From CAZIVE01 sp964542435 (lineage in GTDB: Bacteria > Bacteroidota > Bacteroidia > Bacteroidales > Tannerellaceae): DNA of 9,255 bases. This document shows positions 1 through 7,865 of the stretch, one piece after another. How positions within the stretch are numbered: position 1 is the first letter of the stretch; each line of letters opens with the position of its first letter. The notes below the pieces were generated by a model. It worked only from the letters and a program-made list of their open reading frames with translations, was not told the origin of the DNA and ran no database searches. Location: assembly GCA_964542435.1 (NCBI GenBank), contig CAZIVE010000101.1, forward strand, positions 1 through 9,255. Direction: 5' to 3'. Made by a program: the position numbers and the translations under genes.

Positions 1-16
1 TAGCCGCCGTCTTTAG

Positions 17-51
17 AAAAGGAATCAGCCGTTCGACTGGTTCCTTTTTTT
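17..51 (+). terminator. Intrinsic terminator of a gene left of the window
   Basis: A 12-bp stem (17-28 pairing with 37-48, one G-T wobble) encloses the 8-nt loop CCGTTCGA and runs directly into seven Ts at 45-51. This is a textbook rho-independent terminator for a plus-strand transcript arriving from outside the window. The TAG at positions 1-3 might be that gene's stop codon, but the reading frame cannot be checked. Confidence 0.85.
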
Positions 52-374
52 GTGTATACACCTTTGTTAAAATGCTGTTGGCCTGTTCCAAAGTTTTTTC
101 TTCACTTCGAGGATGAAACGGATTTTTTAGGATTTGGAACCGGCAAATCAAAATTGCAGCGACCTATATACCCTGTAAAAAGTCTCCTGCAAGATTGAAA
201 TGCTCAAAACCTGTCGGAAAATCCTTCCCGCAAGATTGAAACGGGAAAAGCATGCCGTAAAATCCTTCCCGCAAGATTGCAACGGCAATTATCCATCGTT
301 TTAAGCTTCCTGCATAATTGCAATGACAATAACCTGTATATATCGTATGAATTTTGATCCTTTCTCAGAACTCT
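52..374. other. Intergenic region without a supportable gene
   Basis: Between the terminator at the left edge and the 3' end of the SDR gene I see no open reading frame with coding character on either strand. A plus-strand frame beginning near 354 runs antisense through the SDR gene and is a shadow. The stretch holds the 41-bp tandem repeat described separately. No clear terminator hairpin for the leftward SDR operon is visible, unless the small hairpins in the repeat units serve that role. Confidence 0.7.
148..337. repeat. Degenerate tandem repeat, 41-bp period
   Basis: The core GCAAGATTG occurs at 189-197, 230-238 and 271-279, with variants GCATAATTG at 312-320 and TCAAAATTG at 148-156. 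Successive cores are exactly 41 bp apart. The two middle units share a 21-bp identical block (218-238 and 259-279). Flanking bases change in step in some units: CCCG...CGGG around the second full core, CCG...CGG around the third, and the fourth is the palindrome TGCATAATTGCA at 311-322. That suggests small hairpins rather than a coding repeat, and 41 is not divisible by three. There is no constant-repeat/variable-spacer pattern, so it is not a CRISPR array. Function is unknown; it lies downstream of the leftward SDR operon. Confidence 0.8.
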
Positions 375-1187
375 CTATATCGAAAAGGCATCAAATCCTC
401 CATCTACTGGGATGACCGTTCCTGTGACGAATGCCGATGCATCGCTGATAAGCCATTGCAACGTACCAAGCAATTCTTCCGGCTTTCCAAGACGTTTGAA
501 AGGAGTATGTTCAACGATGGTATTGCAGCGAGCTGTCGGCGTCCCATCGGGATTAGACATAAGCGCTCTGTTTTGATCTGTCAGGAAAAATCCGGGAGCC
601 AAGGCATTAATGCGGAAACCTTCCCCGAATTTGATGGCCAATTCGCCTGCCATATATTGCGTGAAATTGTTGATGGCAGCTTTGGCACAACCATAACCAA
701 CGACTCTCGTCAAGGGACGTAGTGATGATTCAGAAGAAATATTGATGATATTTCCTTTGCCCTCTTTTACCATAGCTTTTGCAAAGACCATGGTTGGAAT
801 CACTGTACCAAAGAGATTCAGATCTACAACCTTTCGGAAAGCTTCGATATCTAAATCGAAAATCGTTTTGTCAGGCGGAATCGTTGCGCCGGCTTGATTT
901 CCTCCAGCAAGATTGATGAGAACATCAACATGAGCATATTTTTCTATGATAGCATGAGAACTGGCCTCGAGCTGTTCCTTGTTCATGACATCAGTCACGA
1001 AGAACGATGCTTCACCACCTTCAGAGGTGATTTCTTTCGCTAAAGCCTCCCCCTTTTCTTTGTTTCTTCCGAGGATAACGACGTAGGCACCTTCTTTGGC
1101 AAGATGTTTGGACATGCATCGTCCTAAAATGCCATAACCTCCAGTTAACAGGATGACTTTGTTTTTAATACTAAAAAGTTGATTCAT
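375..1187 (-). CDS. SDR oxidoreductase, probable D-mannonate oxidoreductase
   Basis: A 270-residue classical short-chain dehydrogenase/reductase. The nucleotide-binding glycine motif TGGYGILG is at residues 15-22, NLAGG at 92-96, the catalytic Ser region at 151-155, and the YxxxK pair is Tyr165/Lys169, followed by PG at 198-199. The length, the GGNQAGAT stretch after the NAG motif and the C-terminal block (PFKRLGKPEELLG, then VIPVDGGF) fit the SDR-type D-mannonate oxidoreductase (fructuronate reductase) subfamily, which interconverts D-fructuronate and D-mannonate with NAD(P) in hexuronate catabolism. No uxuA (mannonate dehydratase) or uronate gene lies in view, so the substrate is inferred from the family; a gluconate 5-dehydrogenase-like activity is the main alternative. 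The ATG at 1187 lies inside the 3' end of the upstream membrane-protein gene (17-nt overlap), suggesting translational coupling. Cytoplasmic. Confidence 0.85.
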   Translation of the reverse strand: MNQLFSIKNKVILLTGGYGILGRCMSKHLAKEGAYVVILGRNKEKGEALAKEITSEGGEASFFVTDVMNKEQLEASSHAIIEKYAHVDVLINLAGGNQAGATIPPDKTIFDLDIEAFRKVVDLNLFGTVIPTMVFAKAMVKEGKGNIINISSESSLRPLTRVVGYGCAKAAINNFTQYMAGELAIKFGEGFRINALAPGFFLTDQNRALMSNPDGTPTARCNTIVEHTPFKRLGKPEELLGTLQWLISDASAFVTGTVIPVDGGFDAFSI

Positions 1188-1869
1188 TTTCTTTGTATGT
1201 ATTAGATGAAGATTGGGAATCTAAAATGTGTGATTCATTCTCTTCTATTGAATCTTCTGATTTTGAAGTTAAAACTCTAAAAGAATAACAATACATCACG
1301 TAGGTAAGAGGAATTGCCACGAAAATACCGATACCTAAAAGGATGGCTCCGACGATCAAAACACAGATCATAGTCAGTAGCAACAGGATCAGAGATCCCA
1401 TGTGTCCCTTTGTAAGCGCCCAGCTCTTCTTAAGTGATTCAATGACTCCTGCATCTTCTTCAACGATCAGCGCAAGCGAAAACTGCAGTCGGATACCCAA
1501 GTAAATGCCGGGAAGAACCAACAGACATAAACCGATTGCAACAATAACGGCAACGATGATATTAGTAAATAAATAGGTGAATATTTTGTGGAACTCCTGG
1601 ACGTAGGCAGAGAACTGGGGCTCCTCTCCATCCAGCGTCTGGAAGCAGTTCTTGACATAGCCCAATGTAAAGGTCAACGCAATGAGGATGCTGACAATTT
1701 CCGTTATGATGATTCCGATCGTTGAGCTGTTTGAGGGCGTAAACAGGGCACCAATAATCAGGGCGATAATCATGTATCCAATGAACAGACCGGCGAGAAT
1801 CCAGATCTGGGATTTCGTGTATTTCCAGGAAGCACGTAAGACATCTGATATGATTAATTCGGTTTTCAT
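1171..1869 (-). CDS. Polytopic inner-membrane protein, function unknown
   Basis: A 232-residue hydrophobic protein. Likely membrane segments lie near residues 21-43, 52-74, 96-120, 121-137, 157-177 and 178-200, followed by a hydrophilic Ser/Glu-rich tail (202-232). The stretch at about 120-155 (PGIYLGIRLQFSLALIVEED, then a helix with SLKKSWALTKGH) resembles the conserved block of YciC/DUF975-like and glycerophosphodiesterase-membrane-domain proteins, which have no firmly known activity. It begins with ATG 1869, about 15 nt after the predicted transcription start of a well-matched Bacteroidetes promoter, so this start is convincing. It is the first gene of a two-gene leftward operon and its TAG stop falls inside the start of the SDR gene. 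Family assignment is from the pattern only; a role with the SDR is not apparent. Confidence 0.8.
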   Translation of the reverse strand: MKTELIISDVLRASWKYTKSQIWILAGLFIGYMIIALIIGALFTPSNSSTIGIIITEIVSILIALTFTLGYVKNCFQTLDGEEPQFSAYVQEFHKIFTYLFTNIIVAVIVAIGLCLLVLPGIYLGIRLQFSLALIVEEDAGVIESLKKSWALTKGHMGSLILLLLTMICVLIVGAILLGIGIFVAIPLTYVMYCYSFRVLTSKSEDSIEENESHILDSQSSSNTYKENESTF

Positions 1870-1891
1870 GATAATTGATTTATTAATAATG

Positions 1892-1922
1892 CAAATATAA
1901 GTCTTTAATCTTTTTCAACCAA
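1892..1922 (-). promoter_or_regulatory. Bacteroidetes-type promoter for the leftward operon
   Basis: Read on the minus strand, TATATTTG (1899-1892) is a perfect match to the Bacteroidetes -7 element TAnnTTTG. TTGG (1922-1919) lies 19 bp upstream in the -33 position. Transcription would start near 1885, about 15 nt before ATG 1869. Confidence 0.7.
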
Positions 1923-2000
1923 TTAATTTTCATTTGGAGCTATAATCCTGAAATGAATTGATTTGATCCTCTTTTTATTGTTAAAATTCGGGATTCTTGC

Positions 2001-2031
2001 TTTGAACTGCTAAATTTATTACATACTTTTG
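2001..2031 (+). promoter_or_regulatory. Bacteroidetes-type promoter for the efflux operon
   Basis: TTTG at 2001-2004 and TACTTTTG at 2024-2031 match the Bacteroidetes -33 (TTTG) and -7 (TAnnTTTG) elements with 19 bp between them. The expected start of transcription is about 2036-2040. This argues against the in-frame TTG at 2040 as the translation start of the adaptor gene and in favour of ATG 2058 or ATG 2073. Confidence 0.75.
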
Positions 2032-2057
2032 TCCGTCACTTGAAATATTGCATAATT

Positions 2058-3263
2058 ATGAGTAAACAATTAATGAAATTTTTGACCGCCCAAACCAAGC
2101 AATTAGCCTTGTTGTCTTTAGGGCTTTCTTTATTTGCCTGTGGAAATAAGCAGCAAATGAGCACGAATCAGGTCGGCGAATATGCCGTGGCGACATTACA
2201 GACGACCAGCAAAGAGCTTGTTAACACCTATCCTGCTACGATCAAAGGCAAACAGGATATTGAGATTCGCCCCAATGTTTCGGGATTTATCACGAGACTT
2301 TGTGTAGACGAAGGTTCTGTTGTCCATCAGGGACAAACCCTATTTGTCATTGATCCCGTACCCTATCAAGCAGCTCTCAAGGTTGCTGAAGCGAATGTGA
2401 ATGTGGCTCGTACGACAGTTGCAACAAATCAGCTAACGTATGACAATAAGAAACAATTACATCAAAAGGGCATTATCAGTGATTATGAACTGGAAGTTTC
2501 AGCCAATACATTGGCCACAGCAAAGGCTCAGCTTTCACAAGCTCAAGCTCAACTTGTCAATGCCCGCAACAATCTTTCTTATACCAACGTCAAAAGTCCG
2601 TCAAACGGTGTTGTAGGAACCATTCCTTACCGTGTAGGAAGTTTGGTTAGTTCAGCTATTGCGACGCCACTTACCGTGGTTTCTAACATCGATCAGATGT
2701 ATGTCTATTTCGCCATGACAGAGAAACAGCTTCTGGACATGACTCGTGAATCAGGCAGTCTGAATTCAGCCATCAAGACCTTCCCGGAAGTAGGATTGAA
2801 GCTGGCTGACGATTCTGAATATGGAGAGAAAGGAAAAGTCACAACGATCAGTGGTGTGATTGATCAGACAACAGGATCTGTCACGATCCGCGCCGATTTC
2901 AAGAATGCTCAGCATCTGCTGAAATCAGGAGGTATCGGTACGATTCTGATTCCATACGTCAACAATGCCGCTATTCTTATCCCGCAGACAGCTGCTACAG
3001 AACTGCAAAACAAGAAATACGTTTACACCGTTGGCAGTGATAACAAGGTGAAGTTTACAGAAATCACCGTATCTACCTTGGATGACGGACAATCTTTCTT
3101 GGTGTTGTCAGGAGTTAAGGCTGGCGATCGTATCGTAACTCAAGGTGTCGCAACTTTGCAGGATGGCATGACGATTAAACCGATTACTGAGCAGGAAGCA
3201 GCAGCCAAAGTTCAACAGGCTACTCAGATGGGTGCAGCTCAGGGAAAGAAAATGAAAAGATAA
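2058..3263 (+). CDS. RND efflux periplasmic adaptor (membrane fusion lipoprotein)
   Basis: An AcrA/MexA-type adaptor that links the inner-membrane pump to the outer-membrane channel in the periplasm. From ATG 2058 it has 401 residues: a lipoprotein signal peptide ending in the lipobox LFAC with the acylated Cys at about residue 28, a first lipoyl half-motif at 69-100 (SGFITRLCVDEGSVVHQGQ), an alpha-helical hairpin at about 101-174 rich in Ala/Gln, the second lipoyl half at 178-198, then beta-barrel and membrane-proximal domains and a basic Gln/Ala-rich end. The open frame extends to a TTG at 2040, but the promoter predicts transcription starting there, so ATG 2058 is chosen; ATG 2073 is also possible and also leaves an intact signal peptide. 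It is the first gene of the operon, 13 nt ahead of the pump gene. The substrate cannot be read from the sequence. Confidence 0.93.
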   Translation: MSKQLMKFLTAQTKQLALLSLGLSLFACGNKQQMSTNQVGEYAVATLQTTSKELVNTYPATIKGKQDIEIRPNVSGFITRLCVDEGSVVHQGQTLFVIDPVPYQAALKVAEANVNVARTTVATNQLTYDNKKQLHQKGIISDYELEVSANTLATAKAQLSQAQAQLVNARNNLSYTNVKSPSNGVVGTIPYRVGSLVSSAIATPLTVVSNIDQMYVYFAMTEKQLLDMTRESGSLNSAIKTFPEVGLKLADDSEYGEKGKVTTISGVIDQTTGSVTIRADFKNAQHLLKSGGIGTILIPYVNNAAILIPQTAATELQNKKYVYTVGSDNKVKFTEITVSTLDDGQSFLVLSGVKAGDRIVTQGVATLQDGMTIKPITEQEAAAKVQQATQMGAAQGKKMKR

Positions 3264-3276
3264 ATTGAATTAGACA

Positions 3277-6200
3277 ATGAAACTTGAACATATAATTAGA
3301 AGGCCGGTATTTGCCACGGTGATTTCCATTATCATTGTGATAATAGGAATTATCGGTTTGGCAATGATCCCGATCGAACAGTATCCCGATATCGCACCTC
3401 CAACTATCATGGTCGAAACCGACTATCCGGGTGCTGATGCGCAAACGGTCTTGAATAGTGTCGTTACTCCGTTGGAGGAATCTATCAATGGTGTTGAAAA
3501 TATGACCTACATGACATCTACCGCCACCAATGACGGTATGTGTATGATAACGATCTATTTCAAACAGGGCATCAATGCGGATATGGCCGCTGTCAATGTG
3601 CAAAACCGTGTACAACAGGCTCAGGCTTTGCTTCCTGCCGAGGTAGTGCAGATTGGTGTCATGACCATGAAGCGTCAGACCAGTAACCTGCTGATGTTCT
3701 CTGTAACCAGCGATAAAGGTCAATATGATGAGCAGTTCCTTACCAACTACGCAGATATCAATATTATCCCTGCCATCAAACGTGTACAGGGCGTTGGTAA
3801 TGCGCAGTCAATGGGTGCCAAGACCTATACAATGCGTATCTGGTTGAAACCGGATGCTATGAAGCAGCACAATTTGATTCCAAGTGACATTACGGCTTTG
3901 ATGGCTGAACAGAACATCCAAGCTGCTCCAGGTAAATTCGGTGAGAACAGTGATCGTTCTTACGAATATGTAATGCGTTACAAAGGACGTCTGAAGACTC
4001 CGGAGGAATTCGGCAATATCATCATTAAGACTGATACGAAAGGAAATATTCTTCGTGTCAAGGATGTGGCAAATGTCGAGTTAGGCAACTTGTATTATGC
4101 ATTCAACGGACGAAGCAACGGAAAACCTGCCATCACCTTTATGGTGACCCAGATTTCCGGAACCAACGCCAATGAAATTGTCAAAAATGTCAAGAAATCC
4201 TTGGATAATCAGGCCAAGTCGTTCCCTCCTGGATTGAAGATCTCCATTGCACAGGATGTAACCGACTTCCTTTACGCATCTATTTATAAGGTATTACGTA
4301 CTTTACTTGAAGCGTTTATCCTGGTATTCATCGTCGTTTACATCTTCTTGCAGGATCTACGATCGACGCTGATTCCTGCGATAGCGGTGCCTGTCTCGTT
4401 GATAGGTACGTTCTTCTTCCTATATATATTTGGATTCTCCGTCAACCTGCTGACTTTGTCAGCCTTGTTGTTGGCCATCGCGATAGTGGTGGATGACGCG
4501 ATAGTCGTGGTCGAGGCGGTCCATGCGAAACTGGACCAAGGCTACAAGTCTTCCATGAATGCAAGTATCGATGCGATGAATGAAATCGCTACCGCCATTA
4601 TTTCCATTACGCTTGTTATGTCAGCCGTGTTCCTTCCAGTTTCTTTCATTGGTGGAACCAGCGGAACCTTCTATAAGGAATTCGGTATCACGATGGCTTG
4701 TGCCATTATCATTTCAGCATTGAATGCATTGACGTTGAGTCCTGCTCTTTGTGCCATCTTGTTGAAGCCAAAGAGTGAAGAAGGCAAACGTCAGACATTG
4801 ATCAGCCGTTTCCATACCTCATTCAATACGGCCTATTCATCCATATTGAATAAGTACAAACGCAATACGCAATTCTTCATTGATCATAAGGTGATTTCAA
4901 TTGCGATTGTCGTTGTCGGCATTGTGGCAATGGCTATCCTGATGCGTACGACACGTACCGGACTGGTTCCGGATGAAGATGTCGGCACAGTGTTCTGTAC
5001 CGTTTCGCTTCCTCCTGGAACGAGCTTGAGCAAAACTCAGCAGACTATGGACAAGATTGATGCCATGTTGGGAACCAATCCTGCCATCAAGAGTCGTGAG
5101 ATGATTACCGGTTATAACTTCATGGCCGGTCAAGGTAGTAACTTCGGTACGTTCATCATCAAGTTGAAGAACTGGTCGGAACGTGGCAAGGGACAAAGTT
5201 CTACGGATGTAATCGGAATGATCTATGCACAGACTTCTACGTTGAAGGATGCTACGATCATGTCATTTGCACCGCCTATGATTCCTGGTTTCTCTGCAAC
5301 GAATGGTCTTACGTTCAGTATGCAGGATAAGACGGGTGGCGATGTGAGCAAGTTCTTTGGTATCACGCAGCAGTTCCTGGCCAAGTTGAACCAACGTCCG
5401 GAAATTCAGATGGCCATGACCACTTACGATCCTCGTTATCCGCAATATATGGTGGATGTCGATGTCGCCAAGTGTAAGCAGAGCGGAACGAGTCCGGCAG
5501 CTGTATTAAGTATTCTCCAAGGATATTACGGCGGACTTTACGCTTCCAACTTCAATAGTTATGGTAAGTTGTATCGTGTCATGATTCAAGGTGATCCGAC
5601 GACGCGACTCGATCCGAACTCTTTGAACAGTATCTATATGAGAATTGGCACGACGATGGCTCCGGTTTCAGAGTTCGTCACGCTGAGAAAGGTTTACGGT
5701 CCATCCAATATCAACCGTTTCAACCTGTTCACCTCTATTCAGATTAACGCAGCTGCAGCTTCAGGCTACAGTTCCGGTGATGCTATCAAGGCTATTTCCG
5801 AAGTAGCATCTCAGACTTTGCCCAATGGTTACGGATATGAATATTCAGGCTTAACACGTCAGGAAAGCGAATCCAGCAACAGTACGGCTTTGATCTTCGG
5901 ACTCTGCTTGCTGTTCGTCTATTTGATCTTGAGTGCACAGTATGAAAGTTACGTACTGCCATTGTCCGTTATTCTTTCCGTTCCGTTCGGTCTCGCCGGT
6001 GCCTTTGCATTCACGAAGATCTTCGGGCATGAGAATAACATCTACCTGCAGATTTCATTGATCATGTTGATCGGTCTGTTGGCAAAGAATGCGATCTTGA
6101 TTGTACAGTTCGCCATTGAACGACGTCAGGCAGGTATGGGAATCAAGTGGAGCGCCATCTTAGGTGCCGCTGCTCGTCTCCGTCCTATTCTGATGACCTC

Positions 6201-6456
6201 TTTGGCCATGATTATCGGTCTGCTGCCTTTGATGTTCACATCAGGTGTCGGTGCCAACGGTAACAGTACATTGGGTGCAGGCGCTGTAGGCGGTATGTTG
6301 ATTGGTATGATCCTTCAGATTTTCATTGTTCCCGCTTTGTTTGTGGTCTTCGAATTCTTACAGGAGAAGATCAAACCGATTGTTATCGAAGAAAAGGATA
6401 CAAGCGAGTTGGCCAGTGAGTTTGAACAATATGAAAAACCTAAAACAACGGAATGA
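3277..6456 (+). CDS. RND multidrug efflux pump, HAE1 class inner-membrane subunit
   Basis: A full-length 1059-residue AcrB/MexB-type transporter that exports hydrophobic or amphiphilic compounds in exchange for protons. TM1 is at about 11-30, followed by the first large periplasmic loop (about 31-335), a TM bundle at about 336-500, the second periplasmic loop (about 560-865) and a C-terminal TM bundle (about 870-1030). The proton-relay residues are present: Asp406 and Asp407 in the TM4 motif IAIVVDDAIVVVEA, Lys937 in GLLAKNAIL and Arg969 in RLRPILMTSL. A glycine-rich stretch at about 617-624 (AGQGSNFG) corresponds to the substrate switch loop of AcrB. The protein is full length and no key residue is missing. 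It lies 13 nt after the adaptor, and its TGA stop overlaps the channel gene start (ATGA). The paired Asp residues and length indicate the HAE1 drug-type rather than heavy-metal class; the substrate is unknown. Confidence 0.96.
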   Translation: MKLEHIIRRPVFATVISIIIVIIGIIGLAMIPIEQYPDIAPPTIMVETDYPGADAQTVLNSVVTPLEESINGVENMTYMTSTATNDGMCMITIYFKQGINADMAAVNVQNRVQQAQALLPAEVVQIGVMTMKRQTSNLLMFSVTSDKGQYDEQFLTNYADINIIPAIKRVQGVGNAQSMGAKTYTMRIWLKPDAMKQHNLIPSDITALMAEQNIQAAPGKFGENSDRSYEYVMRYKGRLKTPEEFGNIIIKTDTKGNILRVKDVANVELGNLYYAFNGRSNGKPAITFMVTQISGTNANEIVKNVKKSLDNQAKSFPPGLKISIAQDVTDFLYASIYKVLRTLLEAFILVFIVVYIFLQDLRSTLIPAIAVPVSLIGTFFFLYIFGFSVNLLTLSALLLAIAIVVDDAIVVVEAVHAKLDQGYKSSMNASIDAMNEIATAIISITLVMSAVFLPVSFIGGTSGTFYKEFGITMACAIIISALNALTLSPALCAILLKPKSEEGKRQTLISRFHTSFNTAYSSILNKYKRNTQFFIDHKVISIAIVVVGIVAMAILMRTTRTGLVPDEDVGTVFCTVSLPPGTSLSKTQQTMDKIDAMLGTNPAIKSREMITGYNFMAGQGSNFGTFIIKLKNWSERGKGQSSTDVIGMIYAQTSTLKDATIMSFAPPMIPGFSATNGLTFSMQDKTGGDVSKFFGITQQFLAKLNQRPEIQMAMTTYDPRYPQYMVDVDVAKCKQSGTSPAAVLSILQGYYGGLYASNFNSYGKLYRVMIQGDPTTRLDPNSLNSIYMRIGTTMAPVSEFVTLRKVYGPSNINRFNLFTSIQINAAAASGYSSGDAIKAISEVASQTLPNGYGYEYSGLTRQESESSNSTALIFGLCLLFVYLILSAQYESYVLPLSVILSVPFGLAGAFAFTKIFGHENNIYLQISLIMLIGLLAKNAILIVQFAIERRQAGMGIKWSAILGAAARLRPILMTSLAMIIGLLPLMFTSGVGANGNSTLGAGAVGGMLIGMILQIFIVPALFVVFEFLQEKIKPIVIEEKDTSELASEFEQYEKPKTTE

Positions 6457-7847
6457 TCATGAAAAGAAATCTTATATATATTATGGTGTGTGCAACTACT
6501 CTTTTGAGCAGCTGCCACATCTATAAAGCATACGATCGTCCGAAGGATATCAAGACAGATGGTGTTTACCGTTCTGCCACTTCGGATAACGAAGCGATGG
6601 CAACGGACGACACCACGAGCATAGGCAATCTGCCTTGGAAAGAGGTTTTCAAAGATTCCTATCTCCAGACGCTGATAGAAAAAGGATTGGCTAACAATGT
6701 CAATATGCAGGCTGCTATCCTTCGTGTGGACGAAGCGAAAGCGCTGCTGCTCTCAGCTCGTTTGGCTTATGTCCCTTCATTGAATCTGAATGCTACAGGA
6801 ACGTTGAGCAGCTACGATGGCGCTAAACCCAGCAAGATTTATTCTGTTCCGGCTTCTGCAAGCTGGCAGGTCGATCTCTTTGGTAGTCTTCTCAATGCAA
6901 GCCGTGCTGCAAAAGCATCGCTTCTGCAGACCGATGCTTATCGTCAGGCTGTACGTTCTTCGCTCATTGCCAACATTGCAAATACCTATTACACGTTGTT
7001 GATGCTCGACCGTCAGGTTAACATCACAGAACAGACTTCCAAAATCTGGAAGGAGAATGTACGTGCCATGGAAGCGATGAAAGAGGCAGGTATGACCACA
7101 GAAGCAGCTGTTCTTCAGAGTCAGGCTAACAGTCATTCCATTGAGGCTTCTTTAGCAGACCTGCGTCGTCAGGTGCGTGAAACGGAGAATGCCATGGCTA
7201 CGATGTTAGGCGAAGCTCCTCATGCCATTGAACGGGGCACTTTGGAAAATCAACAGCTTCCGGATAATCTGACAGTCGGAGTTCCGCTTCAGTTGTTGTC
7301 CAATCGTCCGGATGTAAAACAGGCTGAGATGACCTTGGCCAATGCCTATTATACGACCAATCAGGCGCGTGCCGCTTTCTATCCATCCATTACGATCACA
7401 GGAAGTGCCGCTTGGACCAATTCGTCCGGTATGGGTATTGTTAATCCAGGCAAGATCCTTCTTACCGCACTAGGACAGCTTTCACAGCCTATCTTCAATC
7501 ATGGCAGGCTTATTGCCAATTTGAAGGTTACGAAAGACGAGGAGAAGATTGCACAGATGAATTACCAGCAGTCTATTCTCGATGCAGGTCGTGAGGTAAG
7601 CAATGCGCTTTATCTCTACAATGCTGCTACGGATAAACTGACGGCACACAATGCACAGGCCGCTTCTCTTACCAAAGCTGTCACCTACACGCAAGATCTG
7701 TTTCATTCAGGTGAAGCCAGTTATCTTGAGATACTTACCGCTCAGCAATCGTTGCTTGGCGCACAGTTGAATGAAGTTTCCGATTCCTTCCAGCGTATGC
7801 AGGCCGTTATTGACCTCTATAATGCTTTAGGCGGAGGTAGAGATTAA
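6453..7847 (+). CDS. Outer-membrane efflux channel lipoprotein (TolC/NodT type)
   Basis: A 464-residue outer-membrane factor that completes the tripartite pump. The signal peptide ends in the lipobox LSSC (Cys21), predicting a lipid anchor in the outer membrane as in OprM/NodT proteins. Two tandem outer-membrane efflux repeats follow: about 60-260 (PWKEVF, then WQVDLFG at 138-144) and about 275-460 (NRPDV at 284-288, then the AFYPSITITGSA strand), each made of long helices plus beta-strands; the end is typical (EILTAQQSLLGAQLNE, IDLYNALGGG). The start overlaps the pump stop by 4 nt; a second ATG at 6459 gives the more usual signal sequence MKRNLIYIMV and may be the true start. Length is normal for the family. 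Translation is probably coupled to the pump gene. Confidence 0.94.
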   Translation: MIMKRNLIYIMVCATTLLSSCHIYKAYDRPKDIKTDGVYRSATSDNEAMATDDTTSIGNLPWKEVFKDSYLQTLIEKGLANNVNMQAAILRVDEAKALLLSARLAYVPSLNLNATGTLSSYDGAKPSKIYSVPASASWQVDLFGSLLNASRAAKASLLQTDAYRQAVRSSLIANIANTYYTLLMLDRQVNITEQTSKIWKENVRAMEAMKEAGMTTEAAVLQSQANSHSIEASLADLRRQVRETENAMATMLGEAPHAIERGTLENQQLPDNLTVGVPLQLLSNRPDVKQAEMTLANAYYTTNQARAAFYPSITITGSAAWTNSSGMGIVNPGKILLTALGQLSQPIFNHGRLIANLKVTKDEEKIAQMNYQQSILDAGREVSNALYLYNAATDKLTAHNAQAASLTKAVTYTQDLFHSGEASYLEILTAQQSLLGAQLNEVSDSFQRMQAVIDLYNALGGGRD

Positions 7848-7865
7848 TATTTAAAATGTAAAGAA

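Noticed and set aside
148..337. CRISPR array
   Set aside because: The spacing is regular, but similarity spreads over the unit with gradual decay; there is no constant repeat separated by unrelated spacers, and no cas gene is present.
354..722. Plus-strand 122-codon frame over the SDR gene
   Set aside because: It lies antisense to the well-supported SDR gene, has Cys/Arg-rich composition and shows no family motif; it is a shadow frame.
2040..2057. TTG start for the periplasmic adaptor
   Set aside because: The predicted -7 element ends at 2031, so transcription would begin at or near this codon, and the extra residues (KYCII) add nothing to the signal peptide; ATG 2058 or 2073 is more plausible.
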